A DNA stretch of 64,000 nucleotides from Streptomyces sp. f51 (GTDB lineage: Bacteria; Actinomycetota; Actinomycetes; Streptomycetales; Streptomycetaceae). The position numbers and the translations under genes are program-made. Positions within the stretch are counted from its first letter, which is position 1. Each line of letters begins with the position of its first letter. The notes beneath the pieces were generated by a model. It did not search any database, was not told the origin of the DNA, and worked only from the letters and a program-made list of their open reading frames with translations. Positions 30,080 to 38,127 of the stretch are shown piece after piece. The stretch is taken from positions 1,116,001 through 1,180,000 of the forward strand of contig NZ_CP149798.1 of NCBI RefSeq assembly GCF_037940415.1, given 5' to 3'.

Positions 30080-30149
30080 GGAGTCAAGGGTATCGAGCGT
30101 GCGGGCCCCCGCCGACCATCGCCGGTACGGGGGCGGTGGCCACGCCGGG

Positions 30150-30155
30150 TAATCT
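30150..30155 (+). promoter_or_regulatory. -10 hexamer TAATCT for a leaderless LysR-like message
   Basis: TAATCT ends 6 bases before the GTG at 30162. No Shine-Dalgarno sequence is present. The matching -35 is not clear. Confidence 0.45.
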
Positions 30156-30161
30156 GACGTG

Positions 30162-30992
30162 GTGACCGGCTCCGAAGCATCCCCCTCGTTCAGGCTCGCC
30201 TACGTTCCGGGGGTGACGCCCTCGAAGTGGGTGCGGATCTGGAACGAACGGCTCCCGGACGTGCCGCTGACGCTCGTCCCGGTGTCCGCCGACGAGGTGT
30301 ACGACGTCCTGCGGCGCGGCGACGCCGACGCGGGGTTCGTGCGGCTGCCGGTCGACGGCACCGACCTGAGCGCGATCCCCCTCTACACCGAGACGACCGT
30401 CGTCGTGGTTCCCAAGGACCACATCGTGGCGGCGGTCGAGCAGGTCTCGGGCGAGGACCTCGCCGACGACATCGTGCTGCACCCCCTCGACGACCCGCTG
30501 GACTGGGAGAGGCTGCCGGGCCTGCCCGCGCTGGAGCGGCCCGCCACCACCGAGGACGCCGTCGAACTCGTCGCGGCGGGCATCGGGGTCGTGGTCGTCC
30601 CGCAGTCCCTCGCCCGGCTCCACCACCGCAAGGACCTCACCTACCGGACGGTCACGGACGCCCCCGAGTCGCGGGTCGCGCTGGCCTGGCCCGAGGAGCG
30701 GACCACCGACCTGGTGGAGGACTTCATCGGCATCGTGCGCGGCCGTACGGTCAACAGCACGCGCGGGCGTTCCCAGACGCCGCCCCCGACGCAGCAGAAG
30801 GGCGCGGCGAAGCCCGCGAAGGGCGCCGCGCGGAAGTCGGACACGGGCGGTGCCCGGCGCAAGCCCGCTCCCGGCAGGACCGGCGGCAAGGGCGGCGGCA
30901 GGACCACGGCCCGGGGCGGCGGCGCGAAGGGCGGGGGCAACGGCGGCCCCAAGGGCGGCGCGAAGCGCGGGAAGCCCCGCCGCAACCCGTAG
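30162..30992 (+). CDS. LysR-type substrate-binding domain protein lacking the HTH, with a basic C-terminal tail
   Basis: 276 residues. Residues 1-195 match the effector-binding domain of LysR regulators (FRLAYVPGVTPSKWVRIWNERLPD, VPLTLVPVSADEVYDVLRRGDADAGFVRLP, GIGVVVVPQSLARLHH). There is no N-terminal winged helix: the frame begins directly at the first strand. The last 75 residues are a low-complexity Lys/Arg/Gly tail (blocks such as GGARRKPAPGRTGGKGGGR) like those of nucleic-acid-binding tails. It may be a ligand-sensing nucleoid or RNA-associated protein. GTG at 30159 is an equal start. Confidence 0.8.
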   Translation: MTGSEASPSFRLAYVPGVTPSKWVRIWNERLPDVPLTLVPVSADEVYDVLRRGDADAGFVRLPVDGTDLSAIPLYTETTVVVVPKDHIVAAVEQVSGEDLADDIVLHPLDDPLDWERLPGLPALERPATTEDAVELVAAGIGVVVVPQSLARLHHRKDLTYRTVTDAPESRVALAWPEERTTDLVEDFIGIVRGRTVNSTRGRSQTPPPTQQKGAAKPAKGAARKSDTGGARRKPAPGRTGGKGGGRTTARGGGAKGGGNGGPKGGAKRGKPRRNP

Positions 30993-31037
30993 GCCCGACG
31001 CCGCCCTCCGCGGGGCGGTGCGGGCCCCCGGCCGCGC

Positions 31038-31068
31038 TTGACCTGGAGCGCGCTCCAGGTCCTACGGT
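31038..31068 (+). promoter_or_regulatory. MerR-type promoter with 19-bp spacer and 20-bp palindrome
   Basis: TTGACC (31038-31043) and TACGGT (31063-31068) are separated by 19 bases, the stretched spacer typical of MerR-activated promoters. The spacer contains the perfect palindrome ACCTGGAGCG-CGCTCCAGGT (31041-31060). The downstream gene encodes a CMD-family protein. No merR gene is in the window. Confidence 0.78.
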
Positions 31069-31218
31069 CGTTCCCTGGGCGGCGAACAGCACGTCCCGCG
31101 TCCCGGCCGGAGTTCCTGATCCGGCCGGGGGCACGGGCGTACCGTACGCGTCCGCCCCCGACGACGAGATCGATCACCACCAACGGCTGCCGGCGCGGCC
31201 GGGATCGGACGACCGGAC

Positions 31219-31671
31219 ATGAGCGACACCGCGAACGGCACCGGGGCCACCACGCGCGAGGAGCGTTTCGAGCACGGCATGGAGGTCCTCGGCCGGGTGG
31301 ACGGCGAGTCCGGCCGGCGGGTGGTCGCCGCGCTCGGCGACATCAGCCCCGAACTGGGCCACCAGATCGTCGCCTGGGGGTTCGGCGACATCTACGACCG
31401 GCCCGGACTCGCGCCGCGCGACCGCCAGTTGGTCACCCTCGGCATGCTGACCGCGCTCGGCGGCTGCGAGCCCCAGCTGGAGGTGCACGTCAACGCGTCG
31501 CTGAACGTGGGCCTCTCCCCGGAGGAGATCGTCGAGGCGCTGCTGCACTCCGCCGTCTACTGCGGCATGCCGAAGGCGATCAACGCGACGCTGGTCGCCA
31601 AGAAGGTGTTCGGCGAGCGCGGGCTGCTGCCCGCCGGCGACGACGCCAAGACCGGCCACGCCACGGTCTGA
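31219..31671 (+). CDS. Carboxymuconolactone decarboxylase (CMD)-family protein
   Basis: 150 residues, all-alpha. The CMD core is visible as GLAPRDRQLVTLGMLTALGGCEPQLEVHVNASLNVGLSPEEIVEAL, with the conserved Glu/His after a single Cys; the CxxC of AhpD peroxidases is absent. It may be a decarboxylase or a redox-linked isomerase with an unknown substrate. The promoter about 150 bases upstream is of MerR type, so an inducer such as an oxidant or electrophile probably controls it. A start closer to the promoter is not visible in this frame. Confidence 0.86.
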   Translation: MSDTANGTGATTREERFEHGMEVLGRVDGESGRRVVAALGDISPELGHQIVAWGFGDIYDRPGLAPRDRQLVTLGMLTALGGCEPQLEVHVNASLNVGLSPEEIVEALLHSAVYCGMPKAINATLVAKKVFGERGLLPAGDDAKTGHATV

Positions 31672-31796
31672 GCACGGAGTCCCGGCGGTGCCCCGTTCGA
31701 GGGGCGGCCGTCGGCCCGGCGGCCCGGACGGCGAGAATGGGGGCCGGGCGCGCCGGCAGGCGCTGTCCGGTGGACGGGACGGAGGAGCGGGGCGGC

Positions 31797-32240
31797 ATGG
31801 GCGAGTTCTGGCCGGTCGGGGACGTGCTGGCGTACCTGGCCGGAAGCTGGCGGGTCGAGCGGGCCGTCCGTGACCTCGCGAGCGGCGCGGAGGGGCGCTT
31901 CACCGGCACGACGGTCTTCGGCCCCTCGGACGACGGCGGGCTGCTGCACCGGGAATCGGGCACGTTCGTGTGGCAGGGCGTGGGGCGGCCCGCCGAGCGG
32001 ACCCTGCGGTTCCTGCCGGGCCCCGGCGCCGGGACCGCTCTCGTACGGTTCTCCGACGGCCGTCCGTTCCACGACCTGGATCTGACGAGCGGGCACTGGG
32101 TCGCCGACCACCCGTGCTCGGCGGATCTCTACCGGGGCGAGTTCACCGTCCGCGACGAGGACCGCTGGGAGTCCGTCTGGCGGGTGCGCGGGCCCGCGAA
32201 GGACCTGGTGCTCAGCACCGCCTACGCGCGTCCGACCTGA
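31797..32240 (+). CDS. DUF6314-type beta-barrel-like protein
   Basis: 147 residues, mostly beta strands: YLAGSWRVERAVRDLASGAEGRFTGTTVF, LLHRESGTFVW, TLRFLPGPGAGTALVRFSDGRPFHDLDL and the ending RVRGPAKDLVLSTAYAR. I recall this as DUF6314, a lipocalin-like fold without a known ligand. GGAGGAG lies 9 bases before the ATG. Its last 19 bases overlap the end of the convergent gene. Confidence 0.75.
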   Translation: MGEFWPVGDVLAYLAGSWRVERAVRDLASGAEGRFTGTTVFGPSDDGGLLHRESGTFVWQGVGRPAERTLRFLPGPGAGTALVRFSDGRPFHDLDLTSGHWVADHPCSADLYRGEFTVRDEDRWESVWRVRGPAKDLVLSTAYARPT

Positions 32241-32815
32241 GCGGGCGCTCCGTCGACGCGCAGATTCCAGCGGCCCGCCCGGCCCGTCACGGTGATCGCC
32301 GACAGGGGACGGACGTCGATGTTCCAGTACGTCGACGGCGGCGCCTTCAGCGCGTAGACCAGAGCGGCCCGTACGACCGACGGCTCGGCGACCGCGACGA
32401 TGCTGCCGCCGTCCTCCCCCGGGCGGGTGTCGAGCCAGGCGCCGACCCGTGCGATGAAGGACAGCAGGCTCTCACCGCCGTGGGGTGTGGAGCGCGGATC
32501 GGACAGCCAGGAGTCCACGGCCTCGGGCTCGCGGGCCATGGCCTCACCCAGGGTGAAGCCCCGCCAGCGGCCCATGTCGCAGTCACGCAGCGCGAGCTGG
32601 ACGAGCGGGGCGTAGCCGAGGACGTCGCCGGTGGCCCGGCTGCGGGGTGTCGGCGCGCAGTAGCGCAGCTCGGCCGCGGCCAGCGGCAGCAGCCCCGCGG
32701 CGGCGCGCTGCGCCTCTTCCCATCCCGCCTGGTCCAGCGGCCGGTCGTCCTCGAAGCGCTCCGCCAGCAGCGCGGAGCTGCGTGCGGCGGCGACGAACGT
32801 GACCCGAAGATGCAT
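32222..32815 (-). CDS. Histidine-phosphatase-fold protein without catalytic histidines (predicted pseudoenzyme)
   Basis: 197 residues from an ATG at 32815. The fold landmarks remain: the lead strand LRVTFVAAARSS, PLDQAGWEEAQRAA, YCAPTPRSRATGDVLGYAPL, DMGRWRGFTLGEAM and PHGGESLLSF. However, the RHG or SHA catalytic motif reads AAR, and the second catalytic His (usually SHG or THP) is Glu in VAVAEPSVVRAA. Both phosphorylated/acid histidines are therefore missing while the shell is intact, so it is probably a binding or regulatory protein rather than a phosphatase. It overlaps the convergent DUF6314-type gene by 19 bases. Confidence 0.75.
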   Translation of the reverse strand: MHLRVTFVAAARSSALLAERFEDDRPLDQAGWEEAQRAAAGLLPLAAAELRYCAPTPRSRATGDVLGYAPLVQLALRDCDMGRWRGFTLGEAMAREPEAVDSWLSDPRSTPHGGESLLSFIARVGAWLDTRPGEDGGSIVAVAEPSVVRAALVYALKAPPSTYWNIDVRPLSAITVTGRAGRWNLRVDGAPAQVGRA

Positions 32816-33008
32816 GCGCAGATCGTGGAGCGCCCGCCTCCGCAGGTCAAGGGTGTTACGCAGAGTGTCCGAATATGCACGGGACACCAGCAGCCGGTCT
32901 GTGCGCCGGATGTGCGGACGCCGTGGAGTTCGCCGCGCCGCCGACGCGCCCCCGTACCCCCGGCGGCGCCCCCGCACCCCCGGCGGCGCGGAGTCCGGGA
33001 GCGTCCGC

Positions 33009-34445
33009 TCAGGCCCGCACCTCGTCGTGGGCCGCCGCGAGTCGTCGTACGCCTTCGGTGATCTCCTGCGTCCCCGCGACCGCGGCGAAGCTCAACCGGA
33101 TCTGCGCGGCCGGGGGTTCGGCGCTGTAGTAGGGGCGGCCGGGAGTGACGGCCACTCCGGCGCGCAGCGCGGCGGCGGTGAACGCGGACTCGTCGGTGCC
33201 GTCGGGCAGCCGCGCCCACAGGTGATAGCCGCCGAACGGGATGTGGGGCAGGGCGAGTTCGGGCAGGCGCAGCCGCAGCGCGGCGGTCATGGTGTCGCGC
33301 CGGGCCTTCAACTCGGCCGAAACGGTGCGCAGATGGCGCGGCCACGCGGGCGAGCCGACGAGTTCCAGCGCGGCCTCCTGGAGCGGGCGCGGCACGAAGA
33401 AGGTGTCGACGACCTGGATGGCGCGCAGCCGTTCCAGCACCGGACCGCGCGCCGCCAGGGCGCTCACCCGGAAGCTCGGCGAGGTCGCCTTGGTCAGGGA
33501 ACCGACGTGCACGACGACTCCGTCGGGGTCCTCGGCGGCCAGCGGACGCGGCAGCGGGCCCGCGTCCTCGTGCACCAGGCGGCGCACGAAGTCGTCCTCG
33601 ACGACGAAGGCCCCGGCGTCCCGCGCGATCCGCAGCACCTCGCCCCGCCGCTCGGGCGCGAGCACGGCGCCGGTCGGATTCTGGAACAGCGGCTGGCAGA
33701 CGAAGACGCGGGCGCCGGTCGCCCTGAAGGCGTCGGCCAGCAGCTCGGGTTTGACCCCGTCGGGGTCGACGGGGACCGGGACGGGGCGCAGTCCGGCGGC
33801 GCGGGCGATGGCCAGCATGCCGGGATACGTGGGCGACTCGACCAGGACCGGGGCCCCGGGCGGGGCGAGCGCGCGCAGGGCCGTCGTCAGGGCGGCCTGG
33901 CCGCCCGCCGCGACCAGCACGTCGGCCGCGCCGATGGCCCCGCCGATCCCGCGCGCGAACCATTCGCGCAGTTCGGGCAGGCCCTCCATGGGGGGCCGGG
34001 ACCAGGCGCCGGGGCGGCGGCCGGCCCGGGAGAGTGCGGCGCCCATGGCCCGCTCGGGCTGGAGCGAGGGGTGCAGATAGCCGCCGTTGAACTCGACCAC
34101 GCCCGGGGGCGGCGCGGCGAGCGAGACCAGGACTCCGGAGGCGTCCACGGTCCGGGGGACTGCCTCGGTCGCGGCGTCCGCGCTGAGCGCGATCTCCTGC
34201 CAGGACGTGTCGCCGGTGGAGGCGGCGGCGGGCCGGGGCCGTGCCCGGAAGGCGCCCGCGCCGGGCCGGGTGACGACGAGCCCCTCGGCGGCGAGCTGCG
34301 CGAGCGCCCTCGACACGGTCACCGGGCTCACGCGGAACCGCTCGACGAGCGCCCGGCTGGACGGCAGCTTTCCACCGGGTGAGTAGCGGTTCAGCTCCTT
34401 CCGCAGCCGTTCCGCCAGTTCGTCCCCACTGCTACGCTCATGCAT
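33009..34445 (-). CDS. MocR-type regulator (GntR HTH fused to class I aminotransferase fold)
   Basis: 478 residues. The winged helix (about 8-75: DELAERLRKELNRYSPGGKLPSSRALVERFRVSPVTVSRALAQLAAEGLV) is joined to an aminotransferase domain. The domain has NPTG (FQNPTGAVL), FVVEDDFVRRL and the PLP lysine in VGSLTKATSPSFRVS. MocR proteins use PLP as a sensor and often control pyridoxal or amine genes. Its ATG overlaps that of the divergent EamA transporter inside a 12-bp palindrome, so it very probably controls that transporter. No ribosome site is visible; TACTCT 8 bases upstream fits a leaderless start. Confidence 0.88.
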   Translation of the reverse strand: MHERSSGDELAERLRKELNRYSPGGKLPSSRALVERFRVSPVTVSRALAQLAAEGLVVTRPGAGAFRARPRPAAASTGDTSWQEIALSADAATEAVPRTVDASGVLVSLAAPPPGVVEFNGGYLHPSLQPERAMGAALSRAGRRPGAWSRPPMEGLPELREWFARGIGGAIGAADVLVAAGGQAALTTALRALAPPGAPVLVESPTYPGMLAIARAAGLRPVPVPVDPDGVKPELLADAFRATGARVFVCQPLFQNPTGAVLAPERRGEVLRIARDAGAFVVEDDFVRRLVHEDAGPLPRPLAAEDPDGVVVHVGSLTKATSPSFRVSALAARGPVLERLRAIQVVDTFFVPRPLQEAALELVGSPAWPRHLRTVSAELKARRDTMTAALRLRLPELALPHIPFGGYHLWARLPDGTDESAFTAAALRAGVAVTPGRPYYSAEPPAAQIRLSFAAVAGTQEITEGVRRLAAAHDEVRA

Positions 34446-34448
34446 GAG
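34437..34448. promoter_or_regulatory. 12-bp palindrome CTCATGCATGAG containing both divergent start codons
   Basis: The perfect palindrome holds the MocR ATG (34445-34443 on the minus strand) and the transporter ATG (34444-34446). -10-like TACGCT (34433-34438, plus) and TACTCT (minus) lie just outside. A protein bound here would block both starts. Confidence 0.6.
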
Positions 34449-35400
34449 AGCACAGAGTAGCGCTATCGACCGGACCGGGATAGCGGTCAGCACCACCGCC
34501 GAGCCCCCGGCCGCCGCCTCCTCCCCGAGCCCGGCGCCCGGGGACCGCCGTGCGGGCACCCTTCAGGCGGCTCTGGGCGTCACCGCCTTCTCGCTCACCT
34601 TCCCCGCGACCGCCTGGGGCCTTGAGGGCTTCGGTCCCTGGTCGCTGGTGACCGTGCGCTGCGTCCTCGCGGCGGTCGTCGCGGGAGGCTGTCTGCTGGC
34701 GCTGCGGATCCCCCGGCCCGCCCGGCGGCATCTGGCGGGCCTCGCCGTGGTCGCCGCCGGGGTCGTCCTCGGCTTCCCGCTCCTGACGACGCTGGCCCTG
34801 CGGACCTCGACCACCGCCCACGCCGCCGTCGTCGTGGGGCTGCTGCCGCTGACGACGGCGCTGTTCTCGGCCCTGCGCACCGGCGCTCGGCCTTCACGGA
34901 CGTTCTGGCTGGCGGCCTGCGGCGGCGCGGCGGCGGTGATCGCGTTCACCGTGTGGCAGAGCGGCGGTGCCCTGACCGGGGCGGACGCCTATCTCTTCGG
35001 GGCCCTGCTGATCTGCGCGGCGGGCTACACCGAGGGCGGCCGGCTGGCCCGGGTGATGCCGGGCTGGCAGGTCATCGGCTGGGCCCTGGTCCTGTGTCTG
35101 CCGCTCAGCGTTCCGGGCGCGCTGCTCGCGCTGTCGTACGAGCCGGTGCGTCTGACGGCGCACAGCGTGACCGGGCTGCTGTGGGTCGCGGTCGGTTCGC
35201 AGTTCGCCGGCCTGGTCGTCTGGTACCGGGGCATGGCGTCGATCGGGATTCCCAAGGCCAGCCAGTTGCAGCTGGCCCAGCCGCTGCTCACACTGGTGTG
35301 GTCGGTACTGCTCCTGGGCGAGCGGCTCACCCCGGCGGCGCCCCTGACGGCGGCCGCCGTCCTCGTCTGCATCGCTCTGACCCAGCGGGCACGGGGCTGA
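34444..35400 (+). CDS. EamA/DMT-family transporter
   Basis: 318 residues with ten membrane segments and the two-fold EamA repeat; the second half shows YRGMASIGIPKASQLQLAQPLLTLVWSVLLLGERLT, a classic EamA ending. Probably an exporter of amino acids or related metabolites. It is divergent from the MocR-type regulator with overlapping start codons, the usual gene pair for this family. The N-terminal 35 residues are polar; no internal start with a ribosome site was found. Confidence 0.88.
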   Translation: MRAQSSAIDRTGIAVSTTAEPPAAASSPSPAPGDRRAGTLQAALGVTAFSLTFPATAWGLEGFGPWSLVTVRCVLAAVVAGGCLLALRIPRPARRHLAGLAVVAAGVVLGFPLLTTLALRTSTTAHAAVVVGLLPLTTALFSALRTGARPSRTFWLAACGGAAAVIAFTVWQSGGALTGADAYLFGALLICAAGYTEGGRLARVMPGWQVIGWALVLCLPLSVPGALLALSYEPVRLTAHSVTGLLWVAVGSQFAGLVVWYRGMASIGIPKASQLQLAQPLLTLVWSVLLLGERLTPAAPLTAAAVLVCIALTQRARG

Positions 35401-35424
35401 GCCACAGGCGAGGAGACCGTTCAG

Positions 35425-35622
35425 ATGCACGCAACCAAAGGCGACAAGCTCGTGCAGCACGGCCGGACCGTCGGACAGCACGACAAGGTCGCGGAGATCA
35501 CCGAGGTCATGGGAGCGGAAGGCTCTCCCCCCTACCGCGTGCGGTTCGAGGACGGTCACGAGGCGGTGTGCTCGCCCGGACCGGACTCCGAGATCCGTCA
35601 CCGGGAGATGCCGCCGCGATAG
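35425..35622 (+). CDS. DUF1918 small protein
   Basis: 65 residues. The DUF1918 pattern is clear: MHATKGDKLVQHGRTVGQHDKVAEITEV followed by PPYRVRFEDGHEAVCSPGPDSEI. It is a small SH3-like barrel of unknown role, common in actinomycetes. GAGGAG lies 10 bases before the ATG. It follows the EamA gene by 24 bases and may share its transcript. Confidence 0.88.
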   Translation: MHATKGDKLVQHGRTVGQHDKVAEITEVMGAEGSPPYRVRFEDGHEAVCSPGPDSEIRHREMPPR

Positions 35623-35650
35623 GCAAGGGCACCGGGAGGCCGGCAGGTCC

Positions 35651-36898
35651 TCAGAGCGGGGGCTTCGCCGGCTGCCGGTAGTGGTCGGCGACGACGCGCG
35701 CCATCGCGCCGACGCGGTCGGCTCCGGCCTCCGAGGCCGCGAAGAAGACGTGTCCGCCCACTTCCGGGTACCTGCGGGCCAGGGTGAGATGGCGGGAGAG
35801 TTCGGCCGGGTCCTGCCAGGCCGCGGGCTGCGCGGGGTCGCCCGCCTTGTACAGCGCCTCGCCCGCGTACAGCCCCACTCCGGTGCCCCGCGCCACCGCC
35901 GCCCACCAGGGCAGCAGTCGCGCGTAGTCGGCGGCGGCGAAGCCGATGTTCCAGTAGAGCTGGGGGCAGATGTAGTCCACCCAGCGCTGCCGGACCCATT
36001 TCCTGGTGTCGGCGTACAGGTCGTCGTACGTCTCGACGCCCGCCCGGGTGGGTGAACCGAGCGGGTCGGTCGAGGCGTTGCGCCAGACCCCGAAGGGGCT
36101 GATCCCGAACCGGACCCCGGGGCGCGCCTTCTTGATGCCGGCCGCCATCTCCTGCACCAACAGGTCGATGTTGTGGCGCCGCCAGGCCGCCCTGCTCGAA
36201 AAGCCGCCGCCGTGCTCGGCGTAGGCCGCGTCGTCGTCGAAGCGCTCACCGCGCACGGGGTACGGATAGAAGTAGTCGTCCCAGTGCACACCGTCGAGCG
36301 GGTACCGGCGCACCGCGTCGAGCATGGCGGCGCGGACGAACGTACGGACCGGGGGCAGCCCCGGGTTGTAGTAGAGCTTCCCGCCGTGGCGCACGGTCCA
36401 GTCCGGGTGGAGCCGCGCGGGGTGCGAGGGGGCGAGCCGGGCGGGGTCTGGCTGCCCGGAGACGCGGTACGGGTTGAACCAGGCGTGCAGTTCCAGGCCC
36501 CGCGCGTGGGCCTCCCGTACCGCGGTGCCCAGCGGGTCCCAGCCGGGGTCCTTGCCCTGGACGCCCGTCAGACAGCGGGACCACGGCTCGTACGGCGAGG
36601 GCCAGAGCGCGTCGGCGGCGGGGCGGACCTGGAAGAACACGGTGTTCAGACGCAGGCGTACGGCCGTGTCGAGCAGGCCGAGCAGTTCGGCGCGCTGGCG
36701 TGCGGCGCTCAGGCCCGTACGGGAGGGCCAGTCGCGGTTCGAGGCGGTCGCGAGCCACAGGCCCCGCATGGCGCGCGGTACGGCCGCCCGGGGCGGTGCG
36801 GCCGTGTCCTGGGCGGCCTCGGCGTCCCCCGCCGTACCGAGACCCGACAGCGTCGCGAGCGTGGCCGCCGCGAACGCCCGGCGTGGCAGTCTCCCCAT
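35651..36898 (-). CDS. Exported GHL10-type (family 10-like) glycoside hydrolase
   Basis: 415 residues. The N-terminus MGRLPRRAFAA with twin arginines and a hydrophobic run ending in AEA suggests Tat export. The body matches the hypothetical glycosyl hydrolase 10 family: MRGLWLATASNRDWPS, LNTVFFQVRPAADALW, LELHAWFNPYRV, GVHWDDYFYPYP, RFGISPFGVW and VDYICPQLYWN. Homologues have been linked to cell-wall glycan cleavage; the exact substrate is unknown. The ATG at 36898 has GAGGAG 6 bases upstream, better than 36922 or 36934. Confidence 0.88.
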   Translation of the reverse strand: MGRLPRRAFAAATLATLSGLGTAGDAEAAQDTAAPPRAAVPRAMRGLWLATASNRDWPSRTGLSAARQRAELLGLLDTAVRLRLNTVFFQVRPAADALWPSPYEPWSRCLTGVQGKDPGWDPLGTAVREAHARGLELHAWFNPYRVSGQPDPARLAPSHPARLHPDWTVRHGGKLYYNPGLPPVRTFVRAAMLDAVRRYPLDGVHWDDYFYPYPVRGERFDDDAAYAEHGGGFSSRAAWRRHNIDLLVQEMAAGIKKARPGVRFGISPFGVWRNASTDPLGSPTRAGVETYDDLYADTRKWVRQRWVDYICPQLYWNIGFAAADYARLLPWWAAVARGTGVGLYAGEALYKAGDPAQPAAWQDPAELSRHLTLARRYPEVGGHVFFAASEAGADRVGAMARVVADHYRQPAKPPL

Positions 36899-36993
36899 AC
36901 CCGCACTCCTCACGTCGCGCATTCTTCCCATCACGGAACGTATCGGGACTCAGCATGCACCACCCCGACGATCGATCATCGATACTTGGGAGT

Positions 36994-37005
36994 AACGTGC
37001 ACGTT
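36994..37005. promoter_or_regulatory. 12-bp palindrome AACGTGCACGTT before the 3-hydroxybutyryl-CoA dehydrogenase gene
   Basis: Perfect palindrome 8 bases after a GATACT -10-like hexamer (36981-36986) and 62 bases before the GTG. It would overlap the transcription start and is a candidate repressor site. Confidence 0.5.
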
Positions 37006-37066
37006 CGGAGCAGGGACCGAACAACGGACGACCTGCCGGGCCGTGCGGATCAGTGAAGGGGACGAT

Positions 37067-37927
37067 GTGACCGACATCGAACGCGTCGGAGTGGTGGGCT
37101 GCGGCCAGATGGGAGCGGGCATCGCCGAGGTGTGCGCCCGCTCCGGACTCGACGTCAAGGTCGCCGAGACCACCGGAGAAGCCCTGGAGATCGGCCGGAC
37201 CCGGCTCTTCTCCTCCCTGTCCAAGGCGGCCGAGCGCGGAAAGATCTCCGCGGACGAGCTCAAGGCCACCCAGGACCGGCTGAGCTTCACCACGGACCTC
37301 GGCGAGTTCGCCGACCGTGACCTGGTGATCGAGGCCGTCGTCGAGAACGAGCAGGTGAAGACCGAGATCTTCCAGGTGCTCGACCAGGTGGTGACCCGGC
37401 CGGACGCGATCCTGGCCTCCAACACCTCCTCGATCCCGCTGGTGAAGCTGGCCGTCGCGACCTCGCGTCCCGACCAGGTCATCGGCATCCACTTCTTCAA
37501 CCCGGCCCCGGTGCAGCAGCTCGTCGAGCTGATCCCGGCGCTGACCACGTCCGAGGGCACCATCGGGCGCGCGCAGCTGTTCGCCGAGAAGGCGCTCGGC
37601 AAGCACGCGATCCGCGCCCAGGACCGCTCGGGCTTCGTCGTCAACGCGCTGCTGATCCCGTATCTGCTGTCCGCGATCCGGATGTTCGAGTCGGGCATCG
37701 CGAGCCGCGAGGACATCGACAACGGCATGGAGATGGGCTGCGCCCATCCGATGGGTCCGCTGAAGCTGTCGGACCTGATCGGCCTGGACACGGTGGCCTC
37801 GGTCGCGTACTCGATGTACGAGGAGTACAAGGAGCCGCTGTACGCCGCTCCCCCGCTGCTCCAGCGCATGGTCGACGCCGGCCGTCTGGGCCGCAAGTCC
37901 GGCTCGGGGTTCTACACCTACGGCTGA
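37067..37927 (+). CDS. hbd: 3-hydroxybutyryl-CoA dehydrogenase
   Basis: 286 residues. The NAD-binding GVVGCGQMGAGIAEVCA begins the protein. The catalytic region shows SNTSSIPL, GIHFFNPAPVQQLVE, the HCDH signature QDRSGFVVNALLIPYLLSAIRM, and AHPMGPLKLSDLIGLD. It oxidises 3-hydroxybutyryl-CoA to acetoacetyl-CoA in fatty-acid or butyrate metabolism (also called fadB2). GTG start with AAGGGGA 4 bases upstream. A strong terminator follows. Confidence 0.94.
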   Translation: MTDIERVGVVGCGQMGAGIAEVCARSGLDVKVAETTGEALEIGRTRLFSSLSKAAERGKISADELKATQDRLSFTTDLGEFADRDLVIEAVVENEQVKTEIFQVLDQVVTRPDAILASNTSSIPLVKLAVATSRPDQVIGIHFFNPAPVQQLVELIPALTTSEGTIGRAQLFAEKALGKHAIRAQDRSGFVVNALLIPYLLSAIRMFESGIASREDIDNGMEMGCAHPMGPLKLSDLIGLDTVASVAYSMYEEYKEPLYAAPPLLQRMVDAGRLGRKSGSGFYTYG

Positions 37928-37962
37928 TCCGGCCGGACAGCCGCTCCGTCGCTCGGAGTTCT

Positions 37963-37998
37963 CGCGGGCCCGGCACCTTTCACGGTGCCGGGCCCGCG
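37963..37998 (+). terminator. Terminator after the 3-hydroxybutyryl-CoA dehydrogenase gene
   Basis: A 15-bp perfect stem (37963-37977 with 37984-37998) and the loop TTTCAC, 35 bases after the stop. Confidence 0.85.
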
Positions 37999-38127
37999 GT
38001 GTTCACACGCCGTGTGCGCGCCGGGCCCGCATATGCCCGGCGCACACGCTCCCCACGTGTCCACCAGGCGAGTTGACTTTCCGTACGCAGACACAGGGAT
38101 GTGCCGACCACGGAAAGGAGCGGACTC

